IMG/VR virus record: IMGVR_UViG_3300010885_011343
Location: 29,879-93,878 of that record
Source: a virus
Length of the DNA: 64,000 bases
Strand: one strand, 5' to 3'
In this document: positions 21,701-27,859 of the stretch, piece by piece
Layout of the letters: every line of letters starts with the position of its first letter
How positions within the stretch are numbered: position 1 is the first letter of the stretch
Made by a program: the position numbers and the translations under genes
The notes under the pieces: model-generated
Seen by the model: only the letters and a program-made list of their open reading frames with translations
What the model was told of the DNA's origin: nothing
Database searches by the model: none

Positions 21701-21758
21701 ACTAGACGGTAGTACCACCGATACAGCTGAGTTTATTAAGGGATTTTCCTACTTTTAA
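9783..21758 (+). CDS. Giant baseplate wedge/tail structural protein (gp7 position), 3991 aa
   Basis: A single uninterrupted 12-kb gene between gp6 and the gp8-position gene, where T4 has gp7 (about 1030 residues). The N-terminus (DFLPTVFQTDTNKKFLQATL, then QFAPTYK and FVNFSQYYWLPNGP) matches a large structural protein of marine T4-like phages as I remember it. Visible segments: aromatic-rich beta repeats to about residue 1800; a PEWRPGKDYLKGDIVTY module near 1807-1845 like a chitin-binding CBM5/12 fold; seven FG-GAP-like repeats at about 2224-2835; a flagellin/hook IN-like insert near 2620-2685; and two GxGYxxxP repeats near 3500-3545. It probably forms the outer baseplate and may bind host glycans. 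Exact homology to gp7 is inferred from gene order. Confidence 0.7.
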   Translation: MATRRTLDFLPTVFQTDTNKKFLQATLDQLVSEPNFDRIDGYVGRQFAPTYKANDSYISEANKDRQNYQLEPSVLIKGSSGEATFYSNYSDLANKISYYGGVTNDHRRLFSNEYYTYTGLFDLDKFVNFSQYYWLPNGPSPIAISSKPVSSQATFTFTRDEANNSYTVAGQSSGNPELVVARGGFYKFVLNQPNSRFYIQTEPGVSGVKRLALNTSTRDIYGITANGVETGTIEFTVPLNNVQDRWLKIPLVENVDYATDALYQDLVGTPVDEFKIDGSNIGLNGKNVIFLNPADTHKGVYRIRFVNNTITFDKIRDIDPDSRVYVRSGLTYSNNEYYKTENNQWEAIPSLTAQLDVLYYQDATNPNMFGKIKILETPAEPLNIDELVIGKTQYTTQDGIQFTNGLVVKFDDSVLPAKYQNKTYIVEGVGSSITLVDFSLLVFPEPNAQVNTVPWDAVPYSSGTLDEPFRGPAIPDYFTSNRASIDLNAWARHNRWFHSDVIELSAKANGSTPLFDQAVRAQRPIIEAEPNVQLFQFGRVGKRPVNHIDVTTTDAFNQVQHSKSLLVNGVRLKEFDRILFANDKDPLVRSQIYTVRYQLQNEPSYRSVYDGTGRGSITRRIDGRNDYVEVIGSGTDFTSELDAGSTLYDAEGNYLGTVTQVMSSTSLGLIDTPNTFTGVSVFQYRNPKIQLTLGEADDAVDKFDCVVAIDGESKGKTYWYNGDTWQLAQQKSETNQILKFDAFDNTDTSFGSYNGTNFTGTNIFSYKTGSGKIDAVLGQALAYENTTNNTADLVFDNNFDNDTFTYVDGTQLLTKSINSGYIRQNVNGTEFVKRNVWAKVVEDTKQYQIFSKTYTGKTNHIEIDVLPESELEVPTTKVFVNNKLLESSQYSFQKVGKRNTVKVVASKLAVDDKIDVLIYSKSASKLGYYQVPANLEYNSQNKSFSKLTLGQIRNHLTATGQNTDKVSGLVPGPSNLRDLNIARQGGNILQHSAPTIYASLFLIDKQANYVNGIEYARREYTKFKNKFIELASTLPGLDLDNAGASVDIILSNINAIKNPSFSWHYSDMVPYGDCRILTYKIKDTNSYQFKIDSIFNDKQIQNRAVLVYLNNQQLIKDIDYTFDQTRPAVILNERFYLTNEDVIEIRDYKNTDGCYIPETPTKLGLHPKFKPTVYLDDTYREAVEVIQGHDGSLTPVFGDYRDSFLLELELRIYNNIKIDCKVHPTRYSPGQFRTIDYTPLEWNKVLNSNFLKWVGQNKLDFIANDWFDPNDPFTYNYRYSKDSLSNQNLNGYWRGIYRYFYDTDRPHIAPWEMLGFSEQPTWWENIYGPAPYTKYNTQLWSDLENGVVASGTLAGIDSAYIRPGLSKIIPVDENGGLLHPLAIGISTEFNSVQASSGYQIGDGAPIEAAWQRTSEYPYALQRSLALTRPAWYFGTLFDVNGYAKDAALDQYTVANTSRRVAPKDIVINGETVNNQITRASGYINWITDYMTSLGLDARSKLRNNLDNLTVELSYRVGGFTDKNYITVLAEQYSPTSTNASVVVPNESYSLILNKNVPKERVAYSAVIIEKTSTGFAVSGYNLNYPYFTVVPSDTAGESYAITQDGQAAMIYKEYRKQKLVIPYGHEFTTKQQVVDFLVSHQRYLLSQGFIFDEFDDTLAKTKDWVLSAYEFLGWTIQGWKPGSILILSPVSTKIKLITADGVVDEITNESNGTKILDPNFSVIRPVNFTSVREPDLFTLDTISGQTIAFLELDIVQYEHVLRFDNSTVFNDIIYQPESGSRQFRLKIVGSKTANWTGALNPPGFIYNNPTVPEWRPGKDYLKGDIVTYKSQYYTAAQKISAQTTFVQSYWKQIEKTQIKTGLLSNFANNAGKFVDVYDPDSSLLDHQMARMSAGLIGFRQRAYLDDFYLDTTTQSKFYQGFIKQKGTKQAIDAMLGAQFGDLQNNIQLHEEWGVRVGEYGALSSNQTVEIVLKESEIKNNPTGITIEETPVEALINVTDKQLWSRPLDTKPIRFLNRVSNDRQENDLQTAGYVNINDVDATLFSSGNYQLLTPTTKNVGSGYIVWVAKDHNKEWNVYRATETDASVLSIEYSLDQAGKVTTKNPHKLEANQTVVIRNLNNDYDGFYIIKSVLDRRSFTIGLTEEKSKALKQNPVTGAGILFVLDSVRFTYPGLVNDYTPPHGWKDGDMVWVDNADGMNRWAVYEKDSRWHYIEPEAITLGSYKPGGNYGTNVRIDDNNRFVIVSSPGAAQAAGRLHVFDYYYGQKERAVLSGGIEDTETLGTSLDIAQNIIVAGAPDSRVQTGLVMIYAFSEDLYFEPVQVLTSPGTGENPVATEQNLLGTQVGARYGFSLAQSRDSNILYVGSPGTNEVFIYAYHSEIETRFDRFSLAQAATGCTLPYELNDERSIAVYLHGIKPTAGQSNIGHKLLILGEDYSVVDNTVVFMSPLVTEDYDSFVLEDNEEIYFGSEDSTGSRGYIVIRRRGYYEYAGKIAGNTNSKFGYSVATGNTGAYVVIGAPDQTIDNIPYAGQASIYATRIKWIESNGVMRPDAEYALVEKLTAETPTYKANFGYSVEMGVTDSVVFVGAPGFATAAYDGGTVYRYINYGKEFGTIVGSVIDPVVAAGDLMVINEIDVLFTGGDLTKIIKDINNKKIIGVQASATADRRLVISSILQASNNKLNIIPTGNIVVKLGIKIFETTQKIKRPSTTEGDNFGSLVRVDNSGKTLTISSRTGTIYDYATYDNEQTTYDGNITRFVEIVKGSGAVYMYNLFDNPNDAPDPYGNYVFGEEFNAPGVALGDRFGIGVDFNNSQLWIGAAFNDTKGQNAGQVYKYTNESGNPSWYKKRAKSKNVDVSGINGISLYKKTTGEFITSLDYIDPVKGKNLGIAEQDISYKTSRDPAVYNNGSKDIDFYWSTQQVGETWWNLDRLRYIDYEQEELSYRLNNWGRLFTGSKVEVYQWIESGYLPSEYVANGQPGTPLAEDNSSYTMTTYVDVDTGIIKTRYYYWVRGISTVPVNSSRKLSALALENVLLNPLAQNLPYAAILDDHSIGIFNCVGYLNSNDTILRIDYDKELNNNLIHSEYELIQENNPDSDLPDRIYNKLVDSISGRDKERQRVPDVKLRPSQQVGLELRPRQTIVLNRYAALKNLVEYCNRVFAEKTIAYKLQNSKPFVNNYFFQKDPLPSNAHYDYLVENLTERDYVKTDEGIRVCVKHDSNFLGLWTIYEYTDGAYKVIKNQTFDTTMVWDYVNWYAIDFDSNTKITYTVDYAKDLEKLYLKAGDIVKITNGSNGYEIYRYTSSDTSDLVAVENGTVALSSKLWDIEANDVGFDSNGLDSVEFDLDYSTEIRNVINGLRETIFVDDLIDHRNKVLFSLINYIYSEQKQVDWIFKTSFVSVTHQIKQLDQYPNFSKDNQTYYEDYIKEVKPYRTKLRDYRLKYTGTDTATLNVTDFDIPGHWDSELGRFRSPSGEIPEKDSKLWLKPEYQDWANNFTYGIETITMSSTGIGYNQPPVITIVSNGDKGAGAVAEAVLDSTTGAIIKINVVKSGQGYKNTPLIVISGDGAGAVAVATLANNKIRSIKTTLKFDRTSYTTSVREWVPFAMFGIGDLVAYKGVGYKAISNVPSLDKFDPKYFVTVKDTELVNANDRIAVKYQPTSYQIQRDVKIDGSIDLTRLIPGTVYDAHKIDSTIAVKSDTDFDVILAENSNEIQLGFDTNISGGAFYDEEKSYAPEELVPGVMYDHLAMTVITDITVDSQTSQVAYRISKDINNNVDYEAVAGIASTTLAQDLAWDDTKIYVTSLDGLSVPNPSKGKPCYVYVNGEKISYYQIDQQENYLHQIRRGIGGTGTPLVHQADSKLYNASSDLRIPNVIEDKKDNYKFNSSDARYTPSFTVLNNQDFVTRALTLFISENQLTYGKDYIITLTPKPNTTQATANVVFTDSAKQRYVEGLIIRAVYTEHTIWLNPGINSVTDGTGLDGSTTDTAEFIKGFSYF
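16450..18290 (+). other. Seven FG-GAP-like repeats (propeller-like segment) inside the giant protein
   Basis: Seven copies of a repeat beginning YGTNV, LGTSL, YGFSL, FGYSV, FGYSV, FGSLV and FGIGV. Each is followed 8-15 residues later by a strand ending in a small-residue turn (VIVSSPG, IVAGAPD, LYVGSPG, VVIGAPD, VFVGAPG, TISSRTG, LWIGAAF) and then by a G-x-x-x-x-Y/F strand. That is the spacing of integrin-alpha-type FG-GAP blades, and seven copies would close one propeller. Two insertions, after repeats 3 and 5, interrupt it; the second resembles a flagellin IN motif. Confidence 0.7.
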
Positions 21759-21763
21759 GACGT

Positions 21764-21771
21764 GATAAATA
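21764..21771 (+). promoter_or_regulatory. GATAAATA box before the gp8-position gene
   Basis: Same octamer as the late-promoter-like box before gp6. It lies only 5 nt before ATG 21777, so transcription from it would start at or inside the gene. It may be a chance match or a leaderless start. Confidence 0.25.
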
Positions 21772-21776
21772 ATACT

Positions 21777-22439
21777 ATGAACCAAGATCTTGACAAGAAC
21801 GAGCCAAAATTAGAAGAAGAGCACAAGCCCGATGACCAGGCTGGTATTCATATTCGTGGACATATCAAAATCTTTGATCCAGAATCTGGCGAAGTTTTTA
21901 TAGACAAGTCTAATGCTATTCATTACGAAAATATGAGCGAGGCTATTGCTAATAGCCTGGGAAATTTGGGTAACCAGTTTATATACGAAATGCATTTTGG
22001 TAACGGTGGAACCACTGTTGATCCTACTGGTGTTATTAATTACTTGCCACCTAACGTAAAGACGCAGAACAGCGATTTATACAGTCCTACATATTTTAAG
22101 AACGTTGACGGAAATAGTGTGGATAACACAGACAAAACTAGAAATCGTATGCAGGTTCGTCACGTACCCGGAACTGTGTACAGCGATATCTTAGTAAGCT
22201 GTTTATTGGATTATGGCGAGCCAGCTGGGCAAGAAGTATTTGATAACAGCCAGAATTTAGATGGTAATTTTATTTTTGATGAGCTAGGACTAAAAGGTTA
22301 CACCGCAGAAGGTGCAGGCCTTGGAAAATTGTTAACTCACGTTGTTTTCCACCCAGTGCAAAAAAGTTTAAATCGTATCATTCAAGTTGACTATACCGTT
22401 AGAATTCAAACAATAACTAATTTAAGTAATACAGCGTAA
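21777..22439 (+). CDS. Baseplate/tail structural protein at the gp8 position
   Basis: A 220-residue protein following the giant gp7-like gene. The first 25 residues are acidic and charged; the rest is beta-rich (IHIRGHIKIFDPESGEVFID, then NRMQVRHVPGTVYSDILVSC). Gene order suggests a gp8-like wedge or fibre-attachment role, but no specific gp8 motif was recognised. ATG 21777 is preferred over the in-frame GTG at 21762, which sits 4 bases after the previous stop. The stop is one base before the next ATG. Confidence 0.5.
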   Translation: MNQDLDKNEPKLEEEHKPDDQAGIHIRGHIKIFDPESGEVFIDKSNAIHYENMSEAIANSLGNLGNQFIYEMHFGNGGTTVDPTGVINYLPPNVKTQNSDLYSPTYFKNVDGNSVDNTDKTRNRMQVRHVPGTVYSDILVSCLLDYGEPAGQEVFDNSQNLDGNFIFDELGLKGYTAEGAGLGKLLTHVVFHPVQKSLNRIIQVDYTVRIQTITNLSNTA

Positions 22440-22440
22440 T

Positions 22441-23466
22441 ATGTCACAGCCCTATGTAATACGTCGTACCAATGGTAATAACTATATTATCATACAAGAA
22501 GGTACAGTTGATACTTCAACCGCAGTTAATCTAGTAGGTCGGGGCGTTCCTGGCTATGGTGGAATGATTGCGGAGAACTTTGTACGCTTAATAGAAAATT
22601 TTGCCAACGACTATCCACCACAAAACCCACTTGACGGGCAGCTTTGGTATGATACTGTTGCTAAACGATTAAAATTTTGGTCAGAAGAAACCTGGACTAA
22701 TTTTGCCGACGTTGGGCCAGTGGGCTCACAGGGTGCGACTGGTCCAACCGGTCCGTTGGGTGCAACCGGTCCAACCGGTGATGCTGGACCCCGGGGCGCA
22801 ACTGGTTTAACAGGCCCGCAGGGTGCAGATAGTACAGTACAAGGTCCAGATGGATCTACAGGGCCAATTGGCCCAGTGGGATACACAGGTAGCGTTGGCA
22901 ATAGTGGCCCAATTGGACCAATTGGCTACACAGGCAGCAAAGGTGCCCAGGGCATTGGAATAGCTGGCGGAATTGGCGCAACCGGGCCGCAGGGTTCTAC
23001 AGGCGTACAAGGACCACAAGGCGCCCAAGGTGATAAAGGTGACACTGGAGATACTGGCGCCACTGGCGCGAGAGGACCCGGTGCACAGGGCAATTTGTCA
23101 ATCATTGATCATACAATCAACGGTTCAGTAAATAATCAAAACATTATTATCAACCCGCTAGGCACAGGAGTACTTACAGTTAACCAACGTATTATTCCAG
23201 GTGCAAATGTCAGTTACGGGATTGGTGATAGTTCTAGGTACTGGACTAGCATTTATTGTACTGCTATACGTTTTGCCGACGGTAGCTTTTCAACAAGTAA
23301 CAAATCAATTCAAGGAACAACAGCACCTAATTCGAGCAGAGGATCTCCGGGAGATTCAGCTGGTTTGATAGCGTTTACAACTAGTTATGTGTATTATTGC
23401 ACAGGTCCGTATGACGGATTTACTAATATTTGGAGACGTGTGGCGTGGGACAATTCGACTTGGTAA
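22441..23466 (+). CDS. Tail fibre protein with collagen-like shaft
   Basis: A 341-residue protein in three parts. Residues 1-80 are an attachment domain (GYGGMIAENFVRLIENFAND, then GQLWYDT) shared with the next gene. Residues about 92-217 are Gly-X-Y triplets (GATGPTGPLGATGPTG), predicted to form a collagen-like triple helix. The C-terminal 120 residues (VNQRIIPGANVSYGIGDSSR, IRFADGSFSTSN) are a beta-rich tip like other phage fibre ends. It is probably a trimeric host-contact fibre. The low-complexity repeats make length variation between relatives likely. Confidence 0.8.
   Translation: MSQPYVIRRTNGNNYIIIQEGTVDTSTAVNLVGRGVPGYGGMIAENFVRLIENFANDYPPQNPLDGQLWYDTVAKRLKFWSEETWTNFADVGPVGSQGATGPTGPLGATGPTGDAGPRGATGLTGPQGADSTVQGPDGSTGPIGPVGYTGSVGNSGPIGPIGYTGSKGAQGIGIAGGIGATGPQGSTGVQGPQGAQGDKGDTGDTGATGARGPGAQGNLSIIDHTINGSVNNQNIIINPLGTGVLTVNQRIIPGANVSYGIGDSSRYWTSIYCTAIRFADGSFSTSNKSIQGTTAPNSSRGSPGDSAGLIAFTTSYVYYCTGPYDGFTNIWRRVAWDNSTW
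22714..23091 (+). repeat. Collagen-like Gly-X-Y coding repeat
   Basis: About 126 codons of mostly uninterrupted glycine-first triplets, with Pro and Thr common at X and Y, inside the fibre gene. At the DNA level this shows as GGNCCN-rich imperfect 9-nt repeats. It is coding sequence and not a CRISPR or intergenic repeat. Confidence 0.85.
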
Positions 23467-23471
23467 ATATA

Positions 23472-23483
23472 CAAATAAATAAT
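23472..23483 (+). promoter_or_regulatory. AT-rich late-promoter-like box before the second fibre gene
   Basis: CAAATAAATAAT lies about 20 nt before ATG 23504 and ahead of a clear GGAG ribosome binding site at 23491-23494. It is similar to the TATAAATA late class but one or two bases off; support is positional only. Confidence 0.35.
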
Positions 23484-23503
23484 TAATTGCGGAGCAATAC
23501 AGA

Positions 23504-24778
23504 ATGGCTTATAATATAACACTATCCGACGGTTCACCGTTGGTAACTGTGGCAGATGGCACAGTTGACGTAAACTTTACTAGTTTAAACCTAGTAGGTA
23601 AAAACTTTGCTGGATACGGCGCATTGTTCAATGAAAACTTTGTGTATCTATTAGAGAACTTTGCCAACAACTCAGAACCTACCAACCCAGTTGTCGGACA
23701 ATTGTGGTATGATACAAGTAAGAGAGTAATGAAAGTTTACACTACAAATAATACTTGGAAAGTTATTAGCTCTGCACAAGCTAGTCCTACACAACCGCCA
23801 AACCCAGTGCTAGGTGACCAGTGGTGGGATACTACCAACGAACAGTTAAAAATTTGGAATAACACTGAGTGGAAACTAATAGGACCACTATGGTCGTTGG
23901 CGCAAGGATTAACTGGTGCGATCCCCGACACTATTATGGACTCGGACGGCAACAGTCGTGTTGTATTAAAGTTCTATGTTAAGAACGTTGTTACAGCTAT
24001 ATGGAGCCAAGAGTACGACTTTGATGTAGATCCTAGTGCTAATGTCCCTGGATTTACAGACGAAGACGATAATATGGTTCTCAAGACCGGTCTTACATTG
24101 GCCAACTTAGATCCATTGGCTAACATTATTCACGGTACCGCTGAAAATGCGTTACTGTTAGATGGAATACCTGCAACTAGCTTTATTCGTAATGACATCA
24201 CTGACGAACAACAAATCAGTGGACCAATTAATTTCCAACCCGATACCGACGAGCAAATTGCTATTAAATTAGCTGGGCACGTTGTCATCGATGATACTAA
24301 CAGTGAACTATTTGATGTTGGTAGCCCCGATGGTAAACTACGTACAATCTATGCACAAAGTTTTGATGGTGTTGCTAGCTCAGCACGTTACGCCGACTTG
24401 GCAGAACGCTTTGAAGCAGACGTGGCCTACGAACCGGGTACAGTTGTTGAATTGGGCGGTGCTAAAGAAGTTACACAAGTTGGCGAAGAACTAAGCGACA
24501 ATGTATTTGGCGTTATCAGTACCAAGGCTGCTTACTTAATGAACAGTGCTGCCGGCAATGATCAAACACATCCACCAATTGCTGTCAGCGGGCGTGTTCC
24601 AGTTAAAGTAAAAGGTAAAGTTACAAAAGGCGACCGTTTAGTCAGTGCTGGTAAAGGCATTGCTCGAGCCGCGACCAAAGAAGAAATTACACCTTGGAAT
24701 GTTATTGGTCGTGCTCTGGCACACAAGACAGATGACGGACTAGGTACAGTAGAAGCAATCGTTAAACTAAGCTCTTAA
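23504..24778 (+). CDS. Tail fibre/virion protein with shared N-terminal domain and Peptidase_G2-like C-terminus
   Basis: A 424-residue protein. Residues 1-75 match the attachment domain of the preceding fibre (LNLVGKNFAGYG, NENFVYLLENFAN, GQLWYDT). A second short copy of the GQLWYDT unit follows at about 101-128 (GDQWWDTTNEQLKIW), so the unit is internally duplicated. The last 150 residues (YADLAERFEADVAYEPGTVV, VFGVISTKAAYLMN, ISGRVPVKVKG-like) resemble the C-terminal domain of many phage fibres and spikes related to Peptidase_G2 chaperones. Self-cleavage is not established. A GGAG site precedes the start. Confidence 0.7.
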   Translation: MAYNITLSDGSPLVTVADGTVDVNFTSLNLVGKNFAGYGALFNENFVYLLENFANNSEPTNPVVGQLWYDTSKRVMKVYTTNNTWKVISSAQASPTQPPNPVLGDQWWDTTNEQLKIWNNTEWKLIGPLWSLAQGLTGAIPDTIMDSDGNSRVVLKFYVKNVVTAIWSQEYDFDVDPSANVPGFTDEDDNMVLKTGLTLANLDPLANIIHGTAENALLLDGIPATSFIRNDITDEQQISGPINFQPDTDEQIAIKLAGHVVIDDTNSELFDVGSPDGKLRTIYAQSFDGVASSARYADLAERFEADVAYEPGTVVELGGAKEVTQVGEELSDNVFGVISTKAAYLMNSAAGNDQTHPPIAVSGRVPVKVKGKVTKGDRLVSAGKGIARAATKEEITPWNVIGRALAHKTDDGLGTVEAIVKLSS

Positions 24779-24779
24779 T

Positions 24780-25844
24780 ATGGCACAACTAGCACCAAAT
24801 TACGTTTCGGGCAATGTTATACAGCACGAGGACTATGATCTTTTAGTCTCTGGCAGTACTACAGGCGCAGTAAACATTCAGAACCCTAGCATTGGGACAG
24901 TCTGGGGAACTGGATATGGCCGTTATGGATTTGGGCAAGATGATTTATATCTCGAACCTGTGCAAAAGGGCGACCTAGTCAGAGCACAGCATTGGGACAA
25001 CATAGATGCCGCATTGAGCGCAGTAATCAAACACCAAGGCAATAACTACAACGGGCTACCTGGCGAGACGATCCAAGCCGGTAGAAGAATTTCACCTATC
25101 CCGGCGTTTGATGCTTTAATCAAACAAGCATTTGGTGATGCCGGCAAGATTTATGCTACCAGCGACACACCACCTTATAATACATCTTATACAGGGCTAT
25201 GGGGTGACACTGGCCGCCGTGATTTAAAGTTTATTCAAACATTATCGTTTGCCAATGCAGACAAGGCACGTTACTTTTTTAATGCTGGCGGAAAAATTAA
25301 ATTAAGTTTTTCTCGCACAGGCGGCGCCAACAAAGCACGTAACAGCGATTGGTCAGGGCTGTGTGCGGCAGCAGGAACTGTTGAAATTGGATATCGCAAT
25401 ACCAGAAAAGTTCCTGGATCAGACGGCGGATATGGCGGCTACAGCTATGGCGGCTACGATAACAATAATTACACTGCACTAGATCAAAACAACGGCGGAT
25501 TCTGGGCCAATAGCCCAAACCTAATCAAGACGCATTTTAGACAAAATAGCAGTGGTTATGGACAATATTCCAACGCTGGCAATAATGGCTATACCGGAGA
25601 CACCGCAGATTTTATCAAGGTTGAGCTTCGTGTTTACGGTAATACCGGAAACAATGGCGGTCTGGGTCTTGTAGTAGAAGTAACAACCACATTCGAAAAT
25701 GGTGCAACAGCAACACCAAATAGCCAGGACACTATATCCGGAACGGCCAACACAGGCCTAGTACTGTCGTACCCAGGCGAAGACTATCTGGAATCCAATA
25801 CCTGGGGAACCCCATCTTTTAATGGAGTGGTGTCCGCAGTCTGA
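24780..25844 (+). CDS. Virion structural protein, Gly/Tyr-rich middle
   Basis: A 354-residue protein that starts two bases after the fibre stop. It has a conserved-looking N-terminal half (ALIKQAFGDAGKIYATSD and FANADKARYFFNAGGKI), a Gly/Tyr-rich stretch near residues 220-235 (GYGGYSYGGYDNNNY), and a beta-rich end with VELRVYGNTG. Position and composition suggest a tail or fibre tip part. The family is not securely recognised. Confidence 0.5.
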   Translation: MAQLAPNYVSGNVIQHEDYDLLVSGSTTGAVNIQNPSIGTVWGTGYGRYGFGQDDLYLEPVQKGDLVRAQHWDNIDAALSAVIKHQGNNYNGLPGETIQAGRRISPIPAFDALIKQAFGDAGKIYATSDTPPYNTSYTGLWGDTGRRDLKFIQTLSFANADKARYFFNAGGKIKLSFSRTGGANKARNSDWSGLCAAAGTVEIGYRNTRKVPGSDGGYGGYSYGGYDNNNYTALDQNNGGFWANSPNLIKTHFRQNSSGYGQYSNAGNNGYTGDTADFIKVELRVYGNTGNNGGLGLVVEVTTTFENGATATPNSQDTISGTANTGLVLSYPGEDYLESNTWGTPSFNGVVSAV

Positions 25845-25872
25845 TTAAATACTTAATCTAAGTATTTTAATC
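25843..25872. promoter_or_regulatory. AT-rich hairpin between structural block and glycosyltransferase/radical-SAM operon
   Basis: A near-perfect inverted repeat: the 13-nt left arm GATTAAATACTTA and 14-nt right arm TAAGTATTTTAATC pair with a 3-nt loop and one bulged A. It overlaps the stop of the previous gene, contains a TTAAATAC late-like box, and ends 4 nt before the next ATG. It could be a terminator, an operator or a site controlling translation of the next gene. Confidence 0.5.
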
Positions 25873-25876
25873 AACT

Positions 25877-26200
25877 ATGACCCCAGATGATCTCAAATCC
25901 CTTGCGGACTTTAATTTTGAACGCTCAATACATTTAAAAAATATACGCGAGTCTGCACACGCTAAATTAAATGTAACTTACAACGGTGGAACGTTTACAG
26001 CCACTGTTGACCTAATAGGATTTTTAAATGTATGGCCCGATGAAACTGTAATCATCAAAGACATTTACCTCAATCCTATAGAAGTAAAACGCACAGAACT
26101 TTTATCGCTGATTATCCCTGCCTACAAAAATAGTATGCAATGGTGGCTTGGCGAGTTTGACTCTGGCAATCGTACTAGCTGGCTTGGTCCCGATGTCTAA
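25877..26200 (+). CDS. Small hypothetical protein, first gene of the glycosyltransferase/radical-SAM operon
   Basis: 107 residues with no recognised family. It begins with a helical, charged N-terminus (DDLKSLADFNFERS), followed by beta strands and a Trp-rich end (NSMQWWLGEFDSGN). No signal peptide or membrane segment is visible. It overlaps the following gene by 8 bases (ATGTCTAA). Position suggests it belongs either to the virion set or to the operon that follows. Confidence 0.6.
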   Translation: MTPDDLKSLADFNFERSIHLKNIRESAHAKLNVTYNGGTFTATVDLIGFLNVWPDETVIIKDIYLNPIEVKRTELLSLIIPAYKNSMQWWLGEFDSGNRTSWLGPDV

Positions 26201-27026
26201 GGGTGTATTAATATTTGCCTATAATTCTAATTTAGACTATGTTGCTCTTGCCACAGTAGCCGCTAAGTTAGTTAAAAAGCATTTGGGCCTGCCGGTGACA
26301 TTGGTCACTGATACAGACAATGTTGACTATTCTGTATTTGATCAAGTTATACGCAAAGACCTTGATGGCAAAATTTTTGAACGTGTTTTTAATTTTGGCG
26401 GCCCCGGAAAAAAGATGCCCTGGCACAATCAAAATAGAAGCAGCGCATATGATCTAAGTCCGTATGATCAGACATTGTTGATTGATGCAGACTACTTAAT
26501 TTTTTCCAACGACCTGAAAAAACTATTTGACACAAAATTAGAATTTGCCTGTTATAATAGTGTACAAGAAATATCCGGATGGGACGGATTGCAAAACGGT
26601 GCCCGAGTGGGCGTTCCTGGCATATCTATGCAATGGGCCACAGTGGTATATTTTACTAAGGGTCATTTGGCACAAGGCGTGTTTAGTTATATGTCGATGA
26701 TCAAAGAAAATTACAAATACTATGCTGCCGCGTTTAATTTTAAAACAGAATTGTTTCGTAATGACTACACTATTAGCATAGCATTACAGACATTAACAGG
26801 CTATAGCGACAGTAACTTTACTGCTATACCTGGGCAATTAATTTCTGCAAATACCACTGTTCAATTAGCCGAAGCTAACCCCAATGGACAGTTAGTGTTC
26901 ACCTGGAGTAGTTCAGACGGGTCAAAGAACGTCACTGGTATTAAAAACACCAGCGTTCATATTATGAATAAAGAGATATTAACAAATCCAGAAATATTAG
27001 ATCAACTTACGGAGCTGTCTAAATGA
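26193..27026 (+). CDS. Glycosyltransferase-like protein (GT-A type), paralogue 1
   Basis: 277 residues. An N-terminal strand-helix (GVLIFAYNSNLDYVALA) and LLIDADYLIF, with Asp98-Ala-Asp100 as a DxD-type metal/nucleotide-sugar motif, suggest a GT-A fold like GT8-family enzymes. The next gene has the same layout, so the two are paralogues. The ATG at 26193 overlaps the previous stop; the longer open frame back to 26148 would overlap more and is not used. Acceptor and sugar are unknown. Confidence 0.55.
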   Translation: MSKGVLIFAYNSNLDYVALATVAAKLVKKHLGLPVTLVTDTDNVDYSVFDQVIRKDLDGKIFERVFNFGGPGKKMPWHNQNRSSAYDLSPYDQTLLIDADYLIFSNDLKKLFDTKLEFACYNSVQEISGWDGLQNGARVGVPGISMQWATVVYFTKGHLAQGVFSYMSMIKENYKYYAAAFNFKTELFRNDYTISIALQTLTGYSDSNFTAIPGQLISANTTVQLAEANPNGQLVFTWSSSDGSKNVTGIKNTSVHIMNKEILTNPEILDQLTELSK

Positions 27027-27859
27027 GCCGCGGCTATCTAACGTTTGCACAAAATAATAGTCAAACAGATTATTTAAATCTAGCCTATGTGCAAGCACTG
27101 AGTATCAAGGCTACTCAAACTATAAATTCTTGTGCAGTGGTAGTGGATAAACACACAATGGAATTAGTCACTGACAAACACCGAGATGTGTTTGATTACA
27201 TTATCCTTTTGCCAGGAATAGACAACTCATCTGATGATTTTTGGAAATTAAAAAACGAGTGGAAAGCCTATGTCGCTAGCCCTTATCTTGAAACAGTAAA
27301 AATTGAAGCTGATATGCTGTTCACTGCCAATATAGATCATTGGTGGGATATAATGAGTCAGAAAGATATTTGCTTTACCACCGATGTTGTAAACTTCCGT
27401 GGAGAAGTTTCAAATAGTAGATTGTACAGAAAATTATTTGATTTAAATAACTTGCTTAACGTGTATAATGGATTTTTTTACTTTAAAAAAAGTTTGCTGG
27501 CAGAACAGTTTTTTAATTACGCAAAAGATATCTATGAGAATTGGGACTCTGTCAGGAAAGAAATATTAGTAGAAGCAGACACTGAGCAAGTGACAACAGA
27601 TGTAGTTTTTGCTATAGCTTGTAAATTAATTGGCGAAGAAAAATGCTATTTGCCAAATTGGAACGTTCCTAGATTTGCACATATGAAAGGCGCAATTAAT
27701 GGATTCCACTCCACTGAGGATTGGAGAACAAAATTAATTTACCAATTTGATCAAAGTACGCTGACTGTTGGGTTTACTAGACAGGCTGTGCCGTTCCACT
27801 ATCACTACAAAGATTTCATAACAAAAGAATTAGTAAGTCATTATGAGACCCTCGCTTAA
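27023..27859 (+). CDS. Glycosyltransferase-like protein, paralogue 2
   Basis: 278 residues, overlapping the previous gene by ATGA. N-terminal YLTFAQNNSQTDYLNLAYVQ and VKIEADMLF (Glu95-Ala-Asp97) line up with the NSNLDYVALA and IDADYLIF parts of paralogue 1, so the DxD is E-x-D here. The C-terminal FHYHYKD may supply further metal ligands. Probably the same enzyme class with a different substrate, or a partner subunit. Confidence 0.5.
   Translation: MSRGYLTFAQNNSQTDYLNLAYVQALSIKATQTINSCAVVVDKHTMELVTDKHRDVFDYIILLPGIDNSSDDFWKLKNEWKAYVASPYLETVKIEADMLFTANIDHWWDIMSQKDICFTTDVVNFRGEVSNSRLYRKLFDLNNLLNVYNGFFYFKKSLLAEQFFNYAKDIYENWDSVRKEILVEADTEQVTTDVVFAIACKLIGEEKCYLPNWNVPRFAHMKGAINGFHSTEDWRTKLIYQFDQSTLTVGFTRQAVPFHYHYKDFITKELVSHYETLA

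Noticed and set aside
22714-23091. Repeat array that might be read as a CRISPR or tandem DNA repeat
   Set aside because: The period is 9 nt with glycine-first codons in frame inside a fibre gene; no spacers of regular length.
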